A stretch of 64,000 bases of DNA, taken from positions 806,001 to 870,000 of the forward strand of contig OY970260.1 in assembly GCA_963715625.1 (NCBI GenBank), written 5' to 3'. Source of the stretch: VRUE01 sp963715625. Lineage in GTDB: Bacteria; Actinomycetota; Thermoleophilia; Solirubrobacterales; 70-9. The notes beneath the pieces are model-generated. The model saw nothing but the letters and a program-made list of their open reading frames with translations, did not search any database and was not told the origin of the DNA. Numbering within the stretch: position 1 is the first letter of the stretch; every line of letters starts with the position of its first letter. Position numbers and translations under genes: made by a program. Shown piece after piece: positions 43,319 to 51,972 of the stretch.

Positions 43319-43966
43319 ATGCGGTCACGGCAACTGCGTTCTCGCGACATGCTGCGCGGGGACCTCGAGGGCGAGGAGCTGGAGCGCTACGTCGAGGAGA
43401 AGGTGGTGATGACCAACTTCGAGAAGATGCTCGGCTGGGCGCGCTCAAACTCGGTCTTCCCGCTCACCTTCGGCCTCGCCTGCTGCGCGATCGAGGCGCC
43501 GATCTCGATCGTCACTGCCCGCTACGACCTCGCCCGCTTCGGCGCCGAGGCGCTGCGGGCCTCGCCGCGGCAGGCGGACATGATCATCCTCTCGGGCCGG
43601 GTCTCGATCAAGATGGCGCCGGTCGTCCGCCGCCTCTACGACCAGATGCTGGAGCCGAAGTGGGCGGTCTCGATGGGCGCCTGCTCCTCGAGCGGCGGCA
43701 TGTTCTCCAACTACGCCGTGGTCCAGGGCGCGGACAAGTTCATGCCGATCGACCTGCACATCCCGGGTTGCCCACCGCGGCCGGAGGCGGTGCTCTACGG
43801 CTTCACCAAGCTGCAACGCAAGATCCAGGGCAACCCCGACCAGGGCTGGCGCCAGCGCTACGGCGCCGCCGGCACCGAGGAGTGGGCGCGCGGAGGGCCG
43901 CGTAGCGAACCGAGCGCGGAGGCCTCGGAGGCCTATCTCACCGCCAGGGAGCTGATCGGTGCCTGA
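43319..43966 (+). CDS. nuoB: NADH-quinone oxidoreductase subunit B
   Basis: 215 residues from ATG 43319; a TTG overlapping nuoA is an alternative start. Ligands of iron-sulfur cluster N2 are present: GLACCAIEA, MGACSSSGGMF and HIPGCPPRPEA. NuoB carries the last cluster of the chain and passes electrons to quinone. The C-terminal 40 residues (GAAGTEEWARGGPRSEPSAE...) are an extension past the core. Overlaps nuoC by 8 bp. Confidence 0.95.
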   Translation: MRSRQLRSRDMLRGDLEGEELERYVEEKVVMTNFEKMLGWARSNSVFPLTFGLACCAIEAPISIVTARYDLARFGAEALRASPRQADMIILSGRVSIKMAPVVRRLYDQMLEPKWAVSMGACSSSGGMFSNYAVVQGADKFMPIDLHIPGCPPRPEAVLYGFTKLQRKIQGNPDQGWRQRYGAAGTEEWARGGPRSEPSAEASEAYLTARELIGA

Positions 43967-44567
43967 CGCCCCCGGACTGGAGCTGATCCGGGGGGAGATC
44001 GAGGCGGAGCACCCCGGCGCCGTCCTCGACAGCGGCTTCGCCCAGGAGCGGGCGGTGCTGTCGATCGACCCTTCCCACGTGCTCGACGTGCTCGGCTGGC
44101 TGCGGGATTCCCCCGGCCAGGGCTACACGTTCCTCTCCAGCCTGCACGTCGCCGACTACCTGCCGGCTGAACCTCGCTTCGCCGTGCATTACGAGCTGCT
44201 GAACCGAGACAGAGTCGAGCGCATCCGGGTCAAGGCGCTTCTGGAAAACGTATCTCCCGCGGGTGGCGCCGTAGGGGGAACCGCCCCTGAGGACGCTTTA
44301 GCGACCGGAAGGGGCGGTGGGTCCCCTGCGGCGACAGGACCCGCGGGCGAGCCACTTCCGGAAATCGACTCCTGCTGCGAGCTCTTCCCGACCGCCGAGT
44401 TCCAGGAGCGCGAGGCCTTCGACTTCTTCGGGATCGTCTTCCGCGGCCACCCCGACCTGCGGCGAATCCTGCTGCCCGAGGACTACGTTGGCTGGCCGCA
44501 GCGAAGGGACTTCCCAGTCGGCGGGGAGCCGGTGACCTTCACGTACAACGAGCGGAACTATGGCTGA
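43959..44567 (+). CDS. nuoC: NADH-quinone oxidoreductase subunit C
   Basis: 202 residues from GTG 43959. The complex I 30-kDa fold ends with the signature FPTAEFQEREAFDFFGIVFRGHPDLRRILLPEDY. In the middle, between the strands RIRVKALLE and LPEIDS, is an insertion of about 33 residues rich in Gly/Ala/Pro, encoded by palindrome PAL-B. In ordinary NuoC a short turn joins these strands, so the insert should protrude as a loop. The frame is kept and the core motif is intact. Overlaps nuoD by 8 bp. Confidence 0.93.
   Translation: MPDAPGLELIRGEIEAEHPGAVLDSGFAQERAVLSIDPSHVLDVLGWLRDSPGQGYTFLSSLHVADYLPAEPRFAVHYELLNRDRVERIRVKALLENVSPAGGAVGGTAPEDALATGRGGGSPAATGPAGEPLPEIDSCCELFPTAEFQEREAFDFFGIVFRGHPDLRRILLPEDYVGWPQRRDFPVGGEPVTFTYNERNYG
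44256..44347. repeat. PAL-B palindrome, copy 2, in frame inside nuoC
   Basis: Outer arms CCCGCGGGT (44256-44264) with 44339-44347; middle stem GCCGTAGGGG-type with CCCCTGCGGC (one G.T pair); inner CCGCCCC (44281-44287) with GGGGCGG (44311-44317); apex GACGCTTTAGCGACC. Translated in the nuoC frame it reads VSPAGGAVGGTAPEDALAT, then GRGGGSPAATGPAG. Confidence 0.92.
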
Positions 44568-45867
44568 GGAGGCTGGGATCAAGGCGTCAACAGCCGACGT
44601 CTCTCCCGCGGGTGGCGTCGCAGGGGGGACCGCCCCCGAGGACGCTTTAGCGACCGCAGGGGGCGGTGGGTCCCCTGCGGCGACAGGACCCGCGGGCCAA
44701 CGCTCCGAGGTCATGACCGTGAATATCGGGCCGCACCACCCGGCCACGCACGGCGTGCTGCGCCTGGTCGTCGACCTCGAAGGCGAGGTCGTACGCGACC
44801 TGAGGCCAATCATCGGCTACGTCCACACGGGGATCGAAAAGTCCTGCGAGGACAAGAGCTACTGGAAGGTCATCCCCTTCGTCGAGCGGATGGACTACGT
44901 CTCCTACTTCTTCCAGATGGAGGCCTTCTGCGGCGCGGTCGAGCGGCTGGTCGAGCTGGAGATCCCGCCGCGGGCGAAGTACCTGCGGACGATCTTCCTC
45001 GAGCTCAACCGGATCCACTCCCACCTGGTCTGGCTGGGGACGACGGCGCTCGACCTCGGCGCGATCTCGATGCTCTGGTACTGCTTCCGCGAGCGCGAGC
45101 GCATCCTCGACCTCTTCGAGATGGCTGCCGGGCAGCGGATGCACACCCGCTACTTCCAGGTCGGCGGCGTGATCGAGGACGTCCCCGTCGGCTTCGAGCG
45201 CAAGCTGCGCGAGTTCGTCGCCGAGATGCCCGTGCGGGTCGGCCAGTACCAGGCGCTGCTCGACCGCAACGAGGTCTTCCTCTCACGCACCAAGGGAACC
45301 GGGATCGTCTCGCGCGAGCGGCTGCTGGAGCTGGGCGTGACCGGTCCGCTGCTGCGCGCCGCCGGCGAGCCCTGGGACCTGCGCAAGGCATTCGACTACC
45401 TCGCCTACCCGGAGATGGACTTCAAGATCCCGGTCGGGACCGTCGGCGACAACTACGACCGCTACCGGGTGCGGGTGGCGGAGATGGTCGAGTCGACGCG
45501 GATCGTCGAGCAGGCGCTCGACGGCCTGCCCGAGGGCCCCTTCATCGCCGACGACCGCAAGTACGTGCTGCCGCCGCGCTCGGAGCTCTCGACCTCGATG
45601 GAGTCGCTGATCCACCACTTCAAGCTCGTCACCGAGGGCTACCGGGTGGGGCCGGGCGAGCTGTATTACGCGATCGAGTCGCCGCGCGGGGAGCTGGGGT
45701 GCTTCGTGCTCGCGGATGGGTCTGCAAAGCCGGCGCGGGTGCACTTCAGGGACCCGTCGTTCGTGAACCTGCAGGCGTTCAGGGACATGTCGGTTGGGAG
45801 CTACATCGCCGACATGATCTGCAGCCTCGGCATGCTCGACCCGATCCTCGGGGGGGTCAACCGGTGA
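44560..45867 (+). CDS. nuoD: NADH-quinone oxidoreductase subunit D
   Basis: 435 residues. The complex I 49-kDa core begins at MTVNIGPHHPATHGVLRLVV, about 48 residues after the start, and ends normally in PSFVNLQAFRDMSVGSYIAD and LDPILGGVNR. HTGIEKSCEDKSYW and RMDYVSYFFQMEAFC are conserved blocks. The N-terminal extension contains the PAL-B peptide. An internal ATG at 44713 (before the core) could give a protein without the extension, but no good ribosome site was seen there. Confidence 0.95.
   Translation: MAEEAGIKASTADVSPAGGVAGGTAPEDALATAGGGGSPAATGPAGQRSEVMTVNIGPHHPATHGVLRLVVDLEGEVVRDLRPIIGYVHTGIEKSCEDKSYWKVIPFVERMDYVSYFFQMEAFCGAVERLVELEIPPRAKYLRTIFLELNRIHSHLVWLGTTALDLGAISMLWYCFRERERILDLFEMAAGQRMHTRYFQVGGVIEDVPVGFERKLREFVAEMPVRVGQYQALLDRNEVFLSRTKGTGIVSRERLLELGVTGPLLRAAGEPWDLRKAFDYLAYPEMDFKIPVGTVGDNYDRYRVRVAEMVESTRIVEQALDGLPEGPFIADDRKYVLPPRSELSTSMESLIHHFKLVTEGYRVGPGELYYAIESPRGELGCFVLADGSAKPARVHFRDPSFVNLQAFRDMSVGSYIADMICSLGMLDPILGGVNR
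44605..44696. repeat. PAL-B palindrome, copy 3, in frame at the start of nuoD
   Basis: Same structure as copy 2: arms CCCGCGGGT (44605-44613) with 44688-44696, and the apex GAGGACGCTTTAGCGACCGC. It is read in the same frame as copy 2, giving VSPAGGVAGGTAPEDALAT and AGGGGSPAATGPAG. About 340 bp separate copies 2 and 3. Confidence 0.92.
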
Positions 45868-46490
45868 GCCCCGTCAACGGCGTCGGCATCAGCAACCCCG
45901 ACCTGCCGGTCGACCGCGCGGTGACCGAGGGTCGCGTTCCGGACCGCTCGCCGCAGGAGATCCCCGAGCTGCATGAGGTGGACTGCCCGGCGGAGCTGCG
46001 GGAGCGGATCGAGGAGCTGATGTCGCGCTACCCCGATCGCAAGTCGGCTTCGATTCCGGCGCTCTGGGCTGTGCAGCGGTTGTATGGGTGGTGCACGCCG
46101 GAGGGGATTCGGCAGGCTGCTGCGGTTATGCGGGTGACGCCGGCTTATTTGGAGTCGGTGGCGAGCTTCTATGACCTGCTGCACACGGAGCGGGTTGGGA
46201 CTCACAAGGTGGCTGTGTGCACCAACATCTCGTGCTGGATGCGGGGCGGGGACGAGCTGCTGGACGCCTTCCGGGCCGCCGCCGGCAAGGACTCCGACTT
46301 CTTCGTCACCGGGTTCGAGTGCTTGGGGGCCTGCGACATCGCGCCTATGGCCTCGATCGACGAGCGCTACTTCGGGCCGCTTGAGGCGGTCGAGGCCCGG
46401 GCCGCGATCGATCAGCTTCGTGCCGGCGACGCGGTCCTGCCCGAGAAGGCGCTGGAGAAACGGCCGCTGCCGGGAGGGCCCGATGCCTGA
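45864..46490 (+). CDS. nuoE: NADH-quinone oxidoreductase subunit E
   Basis: 208 residues from GTG 45864, overlapping the nuoD stop. The thioredoxin-like [2Fe-2S] domain has its four cysteines in VAVCTNISCWMRGG and GFECLGACDIAPMASI. With NuoF it forms the NADH-oxidising tip. A stretch at about 46045-46225 uses many T-ending codons (gct, ggg, att, tat, gtt), unlike the C-ending preference on both sides. The stop overlaps the nuoF start region. Confidence 0.94.
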   Translation: MSPVNGVGISNPDLPVDRAVTEGRVPDRSPQEIPELHEVDCPAELRERIEELMSRYPDRKSASIPALWAVQRLYGWCTPEGIRQAAAVMRVTPAYLESVASFYDLLHTERVGTHKVAVCTNISCWMRGGDELLDAFRAAAGKDSDFFVTGFECLGACDIAPMASIDERYFGPLEAVEARAAIDQLRAGDAVLPEKALEKRPLPGGPDA

Positions 46491-47763
46491 GACGCGGATG
46501 CTCTTGAAGAACGCCGAAGACCCGGCACTGCGCACGCTCACCGGCTACAGGGGCTACGGCGGCTACGCGACCCTGGAGAAGGCCTACCGCGAGCTGGAGG
46601 CCGACGAGGTGCTGAAGGAACTCGAAGAGTCGGGGCTGCGCGGCCGCGGCGGGGCCGGCTTCTCGATGGGCAAGAAGGCCTCCTTCCTGCCCCGCGGCGG
46701 CGGCGTCAACAAGTACCTCTGCTGCAACGCCGACGAGTCCGAGCCCGGTGCCTTCAAGGACCGCGAGCTGATGCAGCGCAACCCGCACCAGCTGATCGAG
46801 GGGATCGCGATCGCGGCGCTCGCCGCCGGCATCGGCCACGCCTTCATCTTCATCCGCGGCGAGTACGACTCGCAGGCCGACGTCCTCGACGCCGCCGTCG
46901 CCGAAGCGTACGAGGCGGGCTACCTCGGGAAAGACATCCTCGGCACCCGCCGTGACCTCGAGCTCGTCGTCCACCGCGGCGCCGGCGCCTACATCTGCGG
47001 CGAGGAGACGGCGCTGCTCGACGCGCTCGAGGGCAAGCGCGGCAACCCGCGCCTGAAGCCGCCGTTCCCGGCGGTGCAGGGCCTCTACGGCGGGCCGACC
47101 CTGATCAACAACGTCGAGACGCTCTCCAACGTGCCGCACATCGTCACCCACGGCGCCGAGTGGTTCCGCGGCTTCGGCACCGAGCAGTCGCCCGGGACCA
47201 AGGTCGTCTCGATCTCCGGCTGCGTGCAGCGCCCCGGCAACTACGAGGTCGAGCTGGGGATCCCGACGCGGGAGCTGATCATGGGCCTGGCGGGCGGCCC
47301 GGCCGAGGGGCGCGAGGTGAAGGCTTTCTACCCGGGCGGCTCCTCCTCCCCCGTCCTCACCGCCGAGGAGGGCCTCGACCTCCCCTACAGCTTCGAGGCG
47401 ATGGCGGAGGCGGGCTCGATGCTCGGCTCGGGCTCGATCATCGTCGCCGACGGCAGCGTCTCGATCCCGCACATGGCGCTGCGCACGGCGCGCTTCTACC
47501 ACCACGAGTCCTGCGGCAAGTGCACCCCCTGCCGCGAGGGCACCAACTGGACGGTGAAGATGCTGGAACGGGTCGTGCGCGGCGAGGCGACGCCGATGGA
47601 CCTCGACATCGTCGCCTCGGTGCAGGAGAACATCATCGGCCAGTGCCTCTGCGTGCTCGGCGACTCGATGGCGATGCCAGTCGGGGCGATGGTGCGCAAG
47701 TTCCGCCCCGAGTTCGAGCGCGTGATCTCCGAAGCGGCCGGGCCCGAGGCGGTGGCCGCATGA
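46483..47763 (+). CDS. nuoF: NADH-quinone oxidoreductase subunit F
   Basis: 426 residues from ATG 46483 with GGGAGGG upstream. FMN/NADH site GLRGRGGAGFSMGKKASF and the glycine-rich AYICGEETALLDALEG are intact. Cluster N3 ligands are CGKCTPCREG and the later cysteine in IIGQCLCVLG. Binds NADH and FMN. Its stop forms an ATGA with the short frame through palindrome PAL-E. Confidence 0.95.
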   Translation: MPETRMLLKNAEDPALRTLTGYRGYGGYATLEKAYRELEADEVLKELEESGLRGRGGAGFSMGKKASFLPRGGGVNKYLCCNADESEPGAFKDRELMQRNPHQLIEGIAIAALAAGIGHAFIFIRGEYDSQADVLDAAVAEAYEAGYLGKDILGTRRDLELVVHRGAGAYICGEETALLDALEGKRGNPRLKPPFPAVQGLYGGPTLINNVETLSNVPHIVTHGAEWFRGFGTEQSPGTKVVSISGCVQRPGNYEVELGIPTRELIMGLAGGPAEGREVKAFYPGGSSSPVLTAEEGLDLPYSFEAMAEAGSMLGSGSIIVADGSVSIPHMALRTARFYHHESCGKCTPCREGTNWTVKMLERVVRGEATPMDLDIVASVQENIIGQCLCVLGDSMAMPVGAMVRKFRPEFERVISEAAGPEAVAA

Positions 47764-47814
47764 CCTTCCGGTGCGCTTTGTGCCACCCATGCAGACATAA
47801 AGCGCACCGGAAGG
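47764..47814. repeat. PAL-E palindrome, copy 2, between nuoF and nuoG
   Basis: Perfect 16-bp arms CCTTCCGGTGCGCTTT (47764-47779) with 47799-47814 around a 19-nt loop shared with copy 1. The element is open from ATG 47760 (overlapping the nuoF stop) to TGA 47823-47825 (overlapping the nuoG ATG): a 21-codon frame MTFRCALCHPCRHKAHRKVS. Confidence 0.88.
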
Positions 47815-47821
47815 TGAGCGC

Positions 47822-50294
47822 ATGAGTCCCGGCGGCAAGGAGATCACGCTGATCGTCAACGGGCGCGAGGTGAGCGCGACCGAGGGCGAGATGCTGCACG
47901 ACGCCGCCAAGCGGGGGGACGTCGAGATCCCGGTCTTCTGCTACGAGCCGAAGCTGGGCGAGCCGGTCGGCGCCTGCCGCATGTGCCTGGTCGAGATCGA
48001 GGGGATCCCGAAGCTGCAGACCTCCTGCTCGACCCCGGTCCGCGACGGCATGGTCGTCCACACCCGCACCGACCAGGTCAAGCACGCCCAGAGCGCCGTG
48101 GTCGAGTTCCTGCTCGTCAACCACCCGCTCGACTGCCCGGTCTGCGACAAGGGCGGGGAATGCCCGCTGCAGGACATCTCGATGGGCTGGGGCCCGGGCA
48201 AGAGCCGCTTCACCGACCCCAAGCGCCACTTCCCCAAGCCGGTCGAGCTTTCGCCGCTGGTCGCGATCGACCGCGAGCGCTGCATCCTCTGCTACCGCTG
48301 CGTGCGCTTCAGCCAGGAGGTCGCCGAGGACGAGCAGCTGCAGCTGCTCGAGCGCGGCGACCGCACCTTCGTCGGCACCTTCGACGACCGCCCCTACGTC
48401 GCGCCCTTCCACGGCAACATCACCGACCTCTGCCCGGTCGGGGCGCTGACCAGCTACACCTACCGCTTCCGCGCCCGGCCCTGGGACGTCGAGCAGGCCG
48501 GCTCGGTCTGCACGCTCTGCCCGAGCCAGTGCAACGTCGGCTTCACCGTCCGCGACGAGCAGGTGAAGCGGGTGATCGCCCGCGACAACGCCGACGTCAA
48601 CGACGGCTGGCTCTGCGACCGCGGTCGCTACGGCTTCGAGATGTTCGCCGCCGAGGAGCGCGTCCGCGGCCCGCGCCTGCGCGGCGGCGCCGAGGCGAGC
48701 TGGGAGCAGGCGATCGCCAAGGCCGCCGAGGCGCTGAAGGCCGGCGGCGCCCGGACCGCAGCGATCGTCGGCGACGCCTCCAACGAGGAGGGCTACCTGG
48801 TTCAGCGCATCATGCGCGAGGCGCTCGGCTCGCCCCATGTCGAACTCGCGGCCATCGCGCGGTCCCAGCCGCAACGCGCTGGTCCGCCTGAGCCAGCCCG
48901 ACATCTCGGCAAAGGTCCGCGACATCGACGAGGCCGACGCGATCCTCGTCCTCGGCACCGACCCCCTCCACAGCAGCCCGATCCTCGACCTGCGCATCCG
49001 CAAGGCGATCCGCCGCAACGGCGCCGAGCTGGCGGTGGCGACCGAGCAGCCCACGGCCCTCGACGGCGGGGCGGTCGTGGTCAGCCGCTACGCCCCCGGC
49101 GGCACAGGCGCTTTCCTCGCCGAGCTCACAGCCTTCCTCCGGGCCGAGGGGGTTGCGGGGGTGGCCGAGGTGCTACAGGGGGCCGGGAGCGTCGTGATCG
49201 TCTGGGGCGACCGCGTCGGCCGTGAGGGAGACGGCGCGGTCGAGGCGCTGCTCGACGTGGCCTCGGCACTCGACCTCTCTGACAAGGACGGCTCCGGGTT
49301 GCTGGAGATCCCTGAGACGACCAACGCCCGCGGCCTGCGCGAGGTGGGTTGCCTCCCCGACGCCGGCCCGGGCCTGACCAGTCCCGTATTGACCGTCACA
49401 GAGACGGCGAATACAGCACGCGTCGGGTTGGGGACCGAGGAGATCCGCGCTGCGCTCGAGTCGGGAGAGCTGAAGACCCTCCTCCTCTTCGGCGTCGATC
49501 CTCTCCGTGACTTCCCGGACACCCAGGCCTGGAAAAACGCACTCGCCAAAGCCGACCACGTAATCGCCTTCTCGACCTTCGAGACCGCGACGACCGCGAT
49601 GGCCGACGTCGTCTTCCCACTCGAGACGCACGCAGAGAAAGACGGCACGGTCACCCACCCCGACGGCCGCCTGCAGCGTGTGCGGTCAAGCGCTTCGAGG
49701 CCCGGAGACATCCGCCCCAACTGGGGCGTCCTCGCCGAGCTCTCCCTAGCCCTGGGCCACGACACCGGCATCAGCTCCCAGCCCTCAGCCTTCGCCGCCC
49801 TGACCGAAGCGGTCCCGTTCTACGCCGGAATCACCGACTCCGACATCGGCGGCCGAGGCATCCGCTGGCAGGACACCCCCTCTCGCGCAAACGCGCCCGA
49901 GCCGGCTGAGGCGCCCGGGGTGGGGTCCCCAAAACACTCAAGCGAGGCTCCCACCGAGCGTTTTGGGGACCCCGCCCCGGGCGTCCTATCGCTCAGCACC
50001 TACCGCGACCTCTGGGCGGGCCCGATCACCGAGCTGAACCCACCTCTGCGCTTCCTGGCCCCTCAACAGCGCGTAGAGCTCTCGGTATCCGACGCCGAGC
50101 GGCTTAGCTTGAAAGCTGGCGAGGAGGTGCGGGTCTCCCAAAACGGGACGAGCTTGCGGGCACGGGTTGCTATCCGGGAGCGGGTGCCTGAGGGGGTTTG
50201 CTTCCTGCTGGAGGGCGTCGCCGAGGGGAACGCCAACGCGTTGCTCAACGGCAGCCCGGTCAGCGTCCAGATCGAGAAGACTGCCGCTCCCTGA
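47822..50294 (+). CDS. nuoG: NADH-quinone oxidoreductase subunit G, frameshifted
   Basis: The N-terminal half has all cluster ligands: [2Fe-2S] VFCYEPKLGEPVGACRMC, the His/Cys cluster HPLDCPVCDKGGECPLQ, and two [4Fe-4S] sets (CILCYRCVRF, CTLCPSQCNVGF). The frame then derails at SPHVE (48843-48844). Removing one A there gives SPHVDSRPSRGPSRNALVRL and joins the molybdopterin-oxidoreductase-like C-terminal half without loss. Restored length is about 823 residues. PAL-A copy 2 is in frame near the C terminus (about 49911-49984). A dead NuoG would abolish complex I, so an assembly indel is the simpler reading. Confidence 0.9.
49911..49984. repeat. PAL-A palindrome, copy 2, in frame inside nuoG
   Basis: Arms 49911-49935 with 49960-49984 (25 bp, two G.T pairs), core ACTCAAGCGAGGCTCCCACC. 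Translated as GVGSPKHSSEAPTERFGDPA between conserved NuoG segments (RWQDTPSRA... and ...TYRDLWAGP). Confidence 0.92.
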
Positions 50295-51292
50295 TGCTGC
50301 CCCTCGCCGACACCCAGTTCGTCGAAGCCACCTGGATCATGGTCGTCAAGAGCCTCGTCATCTTCGGCGTGATCTTCGCGATCCTGCCGCTGATGACGGT
50401 GCTGGAGCGCAAGCTGATCGGGCGCTTCCAGCACCGCTACGGCCCCAACCGGGTCGGTCCCTTCGGCATCCTGCAGCCGCTCGCCGACGTCGGCAAGCTG
50501 CTCTCCAAGGAGGCCTTCCGGCCGGCGAACGCGATCCCGACCCTGTTCATCCTCGGCCCGCTGCTGCCGGTCCTCTCCGGGGTCCTGGCGCTGGCGATCA
50601 TCCCCTGGGGCGACGTCCAGGACGGCGTCGGCCTCTACGGGATCGACGTGCCGATCGGCATCCTCTACTTCTTCGCCGTCGGCTCGATCGCCTTCTACGG
50701 CCTGCTGCTCGGCGGCTGGTCCTCGGGCTCGAAGTACAGCCTGCTCGGGGCGATGCGCGGCGCCGCCCAGCTGATCTCCTACGAGGTCGCGATGGGCCTG
50801 GCCCTGCTCGGCGTGATCATGATGGGCGGCTCGCTCTCGCTGGTCGACATCGTCCACGCCCAGGGCGCGATGTGGTTCGTCGTCCCCCAGATCGTCGGCT
50901 TCCTGATCTTCATGCTGGCCGGCTTCGCCGAGACCAACCGCACGCCGTTCGACATGCCCGAGGCCGACGCCGAACTCGTCCAGGGATTCATGACCGAGTA
51001 CGGCGGCATGCGCTTCGGCAGCTTCCTGCTGGTCGAATACATGGAGATCATCGTCGTCTCGGGCGTCGCCGCCGCGATGTTCCTCGGCGGCTGGATGGGT
51101 CCCGGCCCCAGCTTCCTCGACCCGATCTGGATGCTGGCGAAGATGTTCGTCCTCGTCCTGCTCTTCATCTGGGTGCGGGCGACCCTGCCGCGGCTGCGCT
51201 ACGACCAGCTGATGAGCCTCGGCTGGAAGGTGCTGCTGCCCCTGGCGACCCTCAACGCCCTCGTCACCGCGGTCCTAGTGGTGACGACATGA
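50294..51292 (+). CDS. nuoH: NADH-quinone oxidoreductase subunit H
   Basis: 332 residues, eight membrane helices. Conserved quinone-channel loops are present: LERKLIGRFQHRYGPNRVGPFGILQPLADVGKLL in part (around residues 35-68) and AETNRTPFDMPEADAELVQGF. Start ATG 50294 uses the last base of the nuoG stop. The stop forms an ATGA with the short frame covering PAL-F. Confidence 0.95.
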   Translation: MLPLADTQFVEATWIMVVKSLVIFGVIFAILPLMTVLERKLIGRFQHRYGPNRVGPFGILQPLADVGKLLSKEAFRPANAIPTLFILGPLLPVLSGVLALAIIPWGDVQDGVGLYGIDVPIGILYFFAVGSIAFYGLLLGGWSSGSKYSLLGAMRGAAQLISYEVAMGLALLGVIMMGGSLSLVDIVHAQGAMWFVVPQIVGFLIFMLAGFAETNRTPFDMPEADAELVQGFMTEYGGMRFGSFLLVEYMEIIVVSGVAAAMFLGGWMGPGPSFLDPIWMLAKMFVLVLLFIWVRATLPRLRYDQLMSLGWKVLLPLATLNALVTAVLVVTT

Positions 51293-51295
51293 CGG

Positions 51296-51410
51296 GTGCA
51301 ACGCGTTGTGTCCCTCCCAGAGCCGTAAAACGTTGCACTTGGGGCGCCAGGCCCGGCCCGAGTGGGGGTGCAACGCTTTACGTCGCCGTGGGAGCCGTAA
51401 AACGTTGCAC
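51296..51410. repeat. PAL-F: two tandem hairpins between nuoH and nuoI
   Basis: Unit 1: GTGCAACG (51296-51303) with CGTTGCAC (51331-51338). Unit 2: GTGCAACG (51368-51375) plus TTTACG (51377-51382) with CGTAAA (51396-51401) and CGTTGCAC (51403-51410). Both share GAGCCGTAAAACGTTGCAC. From ATG 51289 a 47-codon frame runs through both units, each yielding AVKRCTWG, and ends inside the nuoI start region. Confidence 0.85.
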
Positions 51411-51418
51411 CTGGGGGT

Positions 51419-51967
51419 GTGGACGTGGCTGAGTTCCCGTATCTGACGGACGACAGCGTGGTCGAGGTCCAGCGCGGGCCCGAGCCGGGCGGGGTCGGCG
51501 GCGCCTACCGCGCCTTCGGCGAGACGCTGCGCGGGCTGAAGACGACGATGGCACGCCTGATCGAGGGGCCGCTGACGATTCAGTACCCCGAGGAGAAGAC
51601 TCCCGTCTACCCGCGCTTCCGCGGCCGCCACAAGTTGCACCGCTTCGAGGACACGGGGCTGGAGAAGTGCGTCGGCTGCTCGCTGTGCGCCGCCGCCTGC
51701 CCGGCCGACTGCATCCGCGTCGTCGCCGCCGAGAACATCCCCGGCGTGCGGGTCTCGGCCGGCGAGCGCTACGCCGCCGTGTACGAGATCAACCTCTCGC
51801 GCTGCATCTTCTGCGGCTACTGCGAGATCGCCTGCCCCTTCGACGCGATCACGATGGGCCACGACTACGAGATGGCCGACTACGACCGCTCGGACCTGAT
51901 CTTCACCAAGGAGATGCTGCTGGCCGAGCCGATCGAGCGCACACCGCTGCGACGGGAGGGCGAGTGA
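51419..51967 (+). CDS. nuoI: NADH-quinone oxidoreductase subunit I
   Basis: 182 residues from GTG 51419 (GTG 51425 also possible). Two [4Fe-4S] motifs, KCVGCSLCAAACPADCIRV and RCIFCGYCEIACPFDAITM, hold clusters N6a and N6b. The N-terminal part (GETLRGLKTTMARLIEGPLT) packs on the membrane arm. 126 bp separate it from nuoH, filled by PAL-F. Confidence 0.95.
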   Translation: MDVAEFPYLTDDSVVEVQRGPEPGGVGGAYRAFGETLRGLKTTMARLIEGPLTIQYPEEKTPVYPRFRGRHKLHRFEDTGLEKCVGCSLCAAACPADCIRVVAAENIPGVRVSAGERYAAVYEINLSRCIFCGYCEIACPFDAITMGHDYEMADYDRSDLIFTKEMLLAEPIERTPLRREGE

Positions 51968-51972
51968 GGGCC

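Noticed and set aside
42866..43966. nuoB starting far upstream at 42866
   Set aside because: The upstream part overlaps nuoA in another frame and is basic low-complexity sequence; NuoB homology begins after ATG 43319.
51296..51410. PAL-F tandem units as the start of a CRISPR array
   Set aside because: Only two units, each self-complementary, with a 29-bp gap and no further repeats or cas genes.
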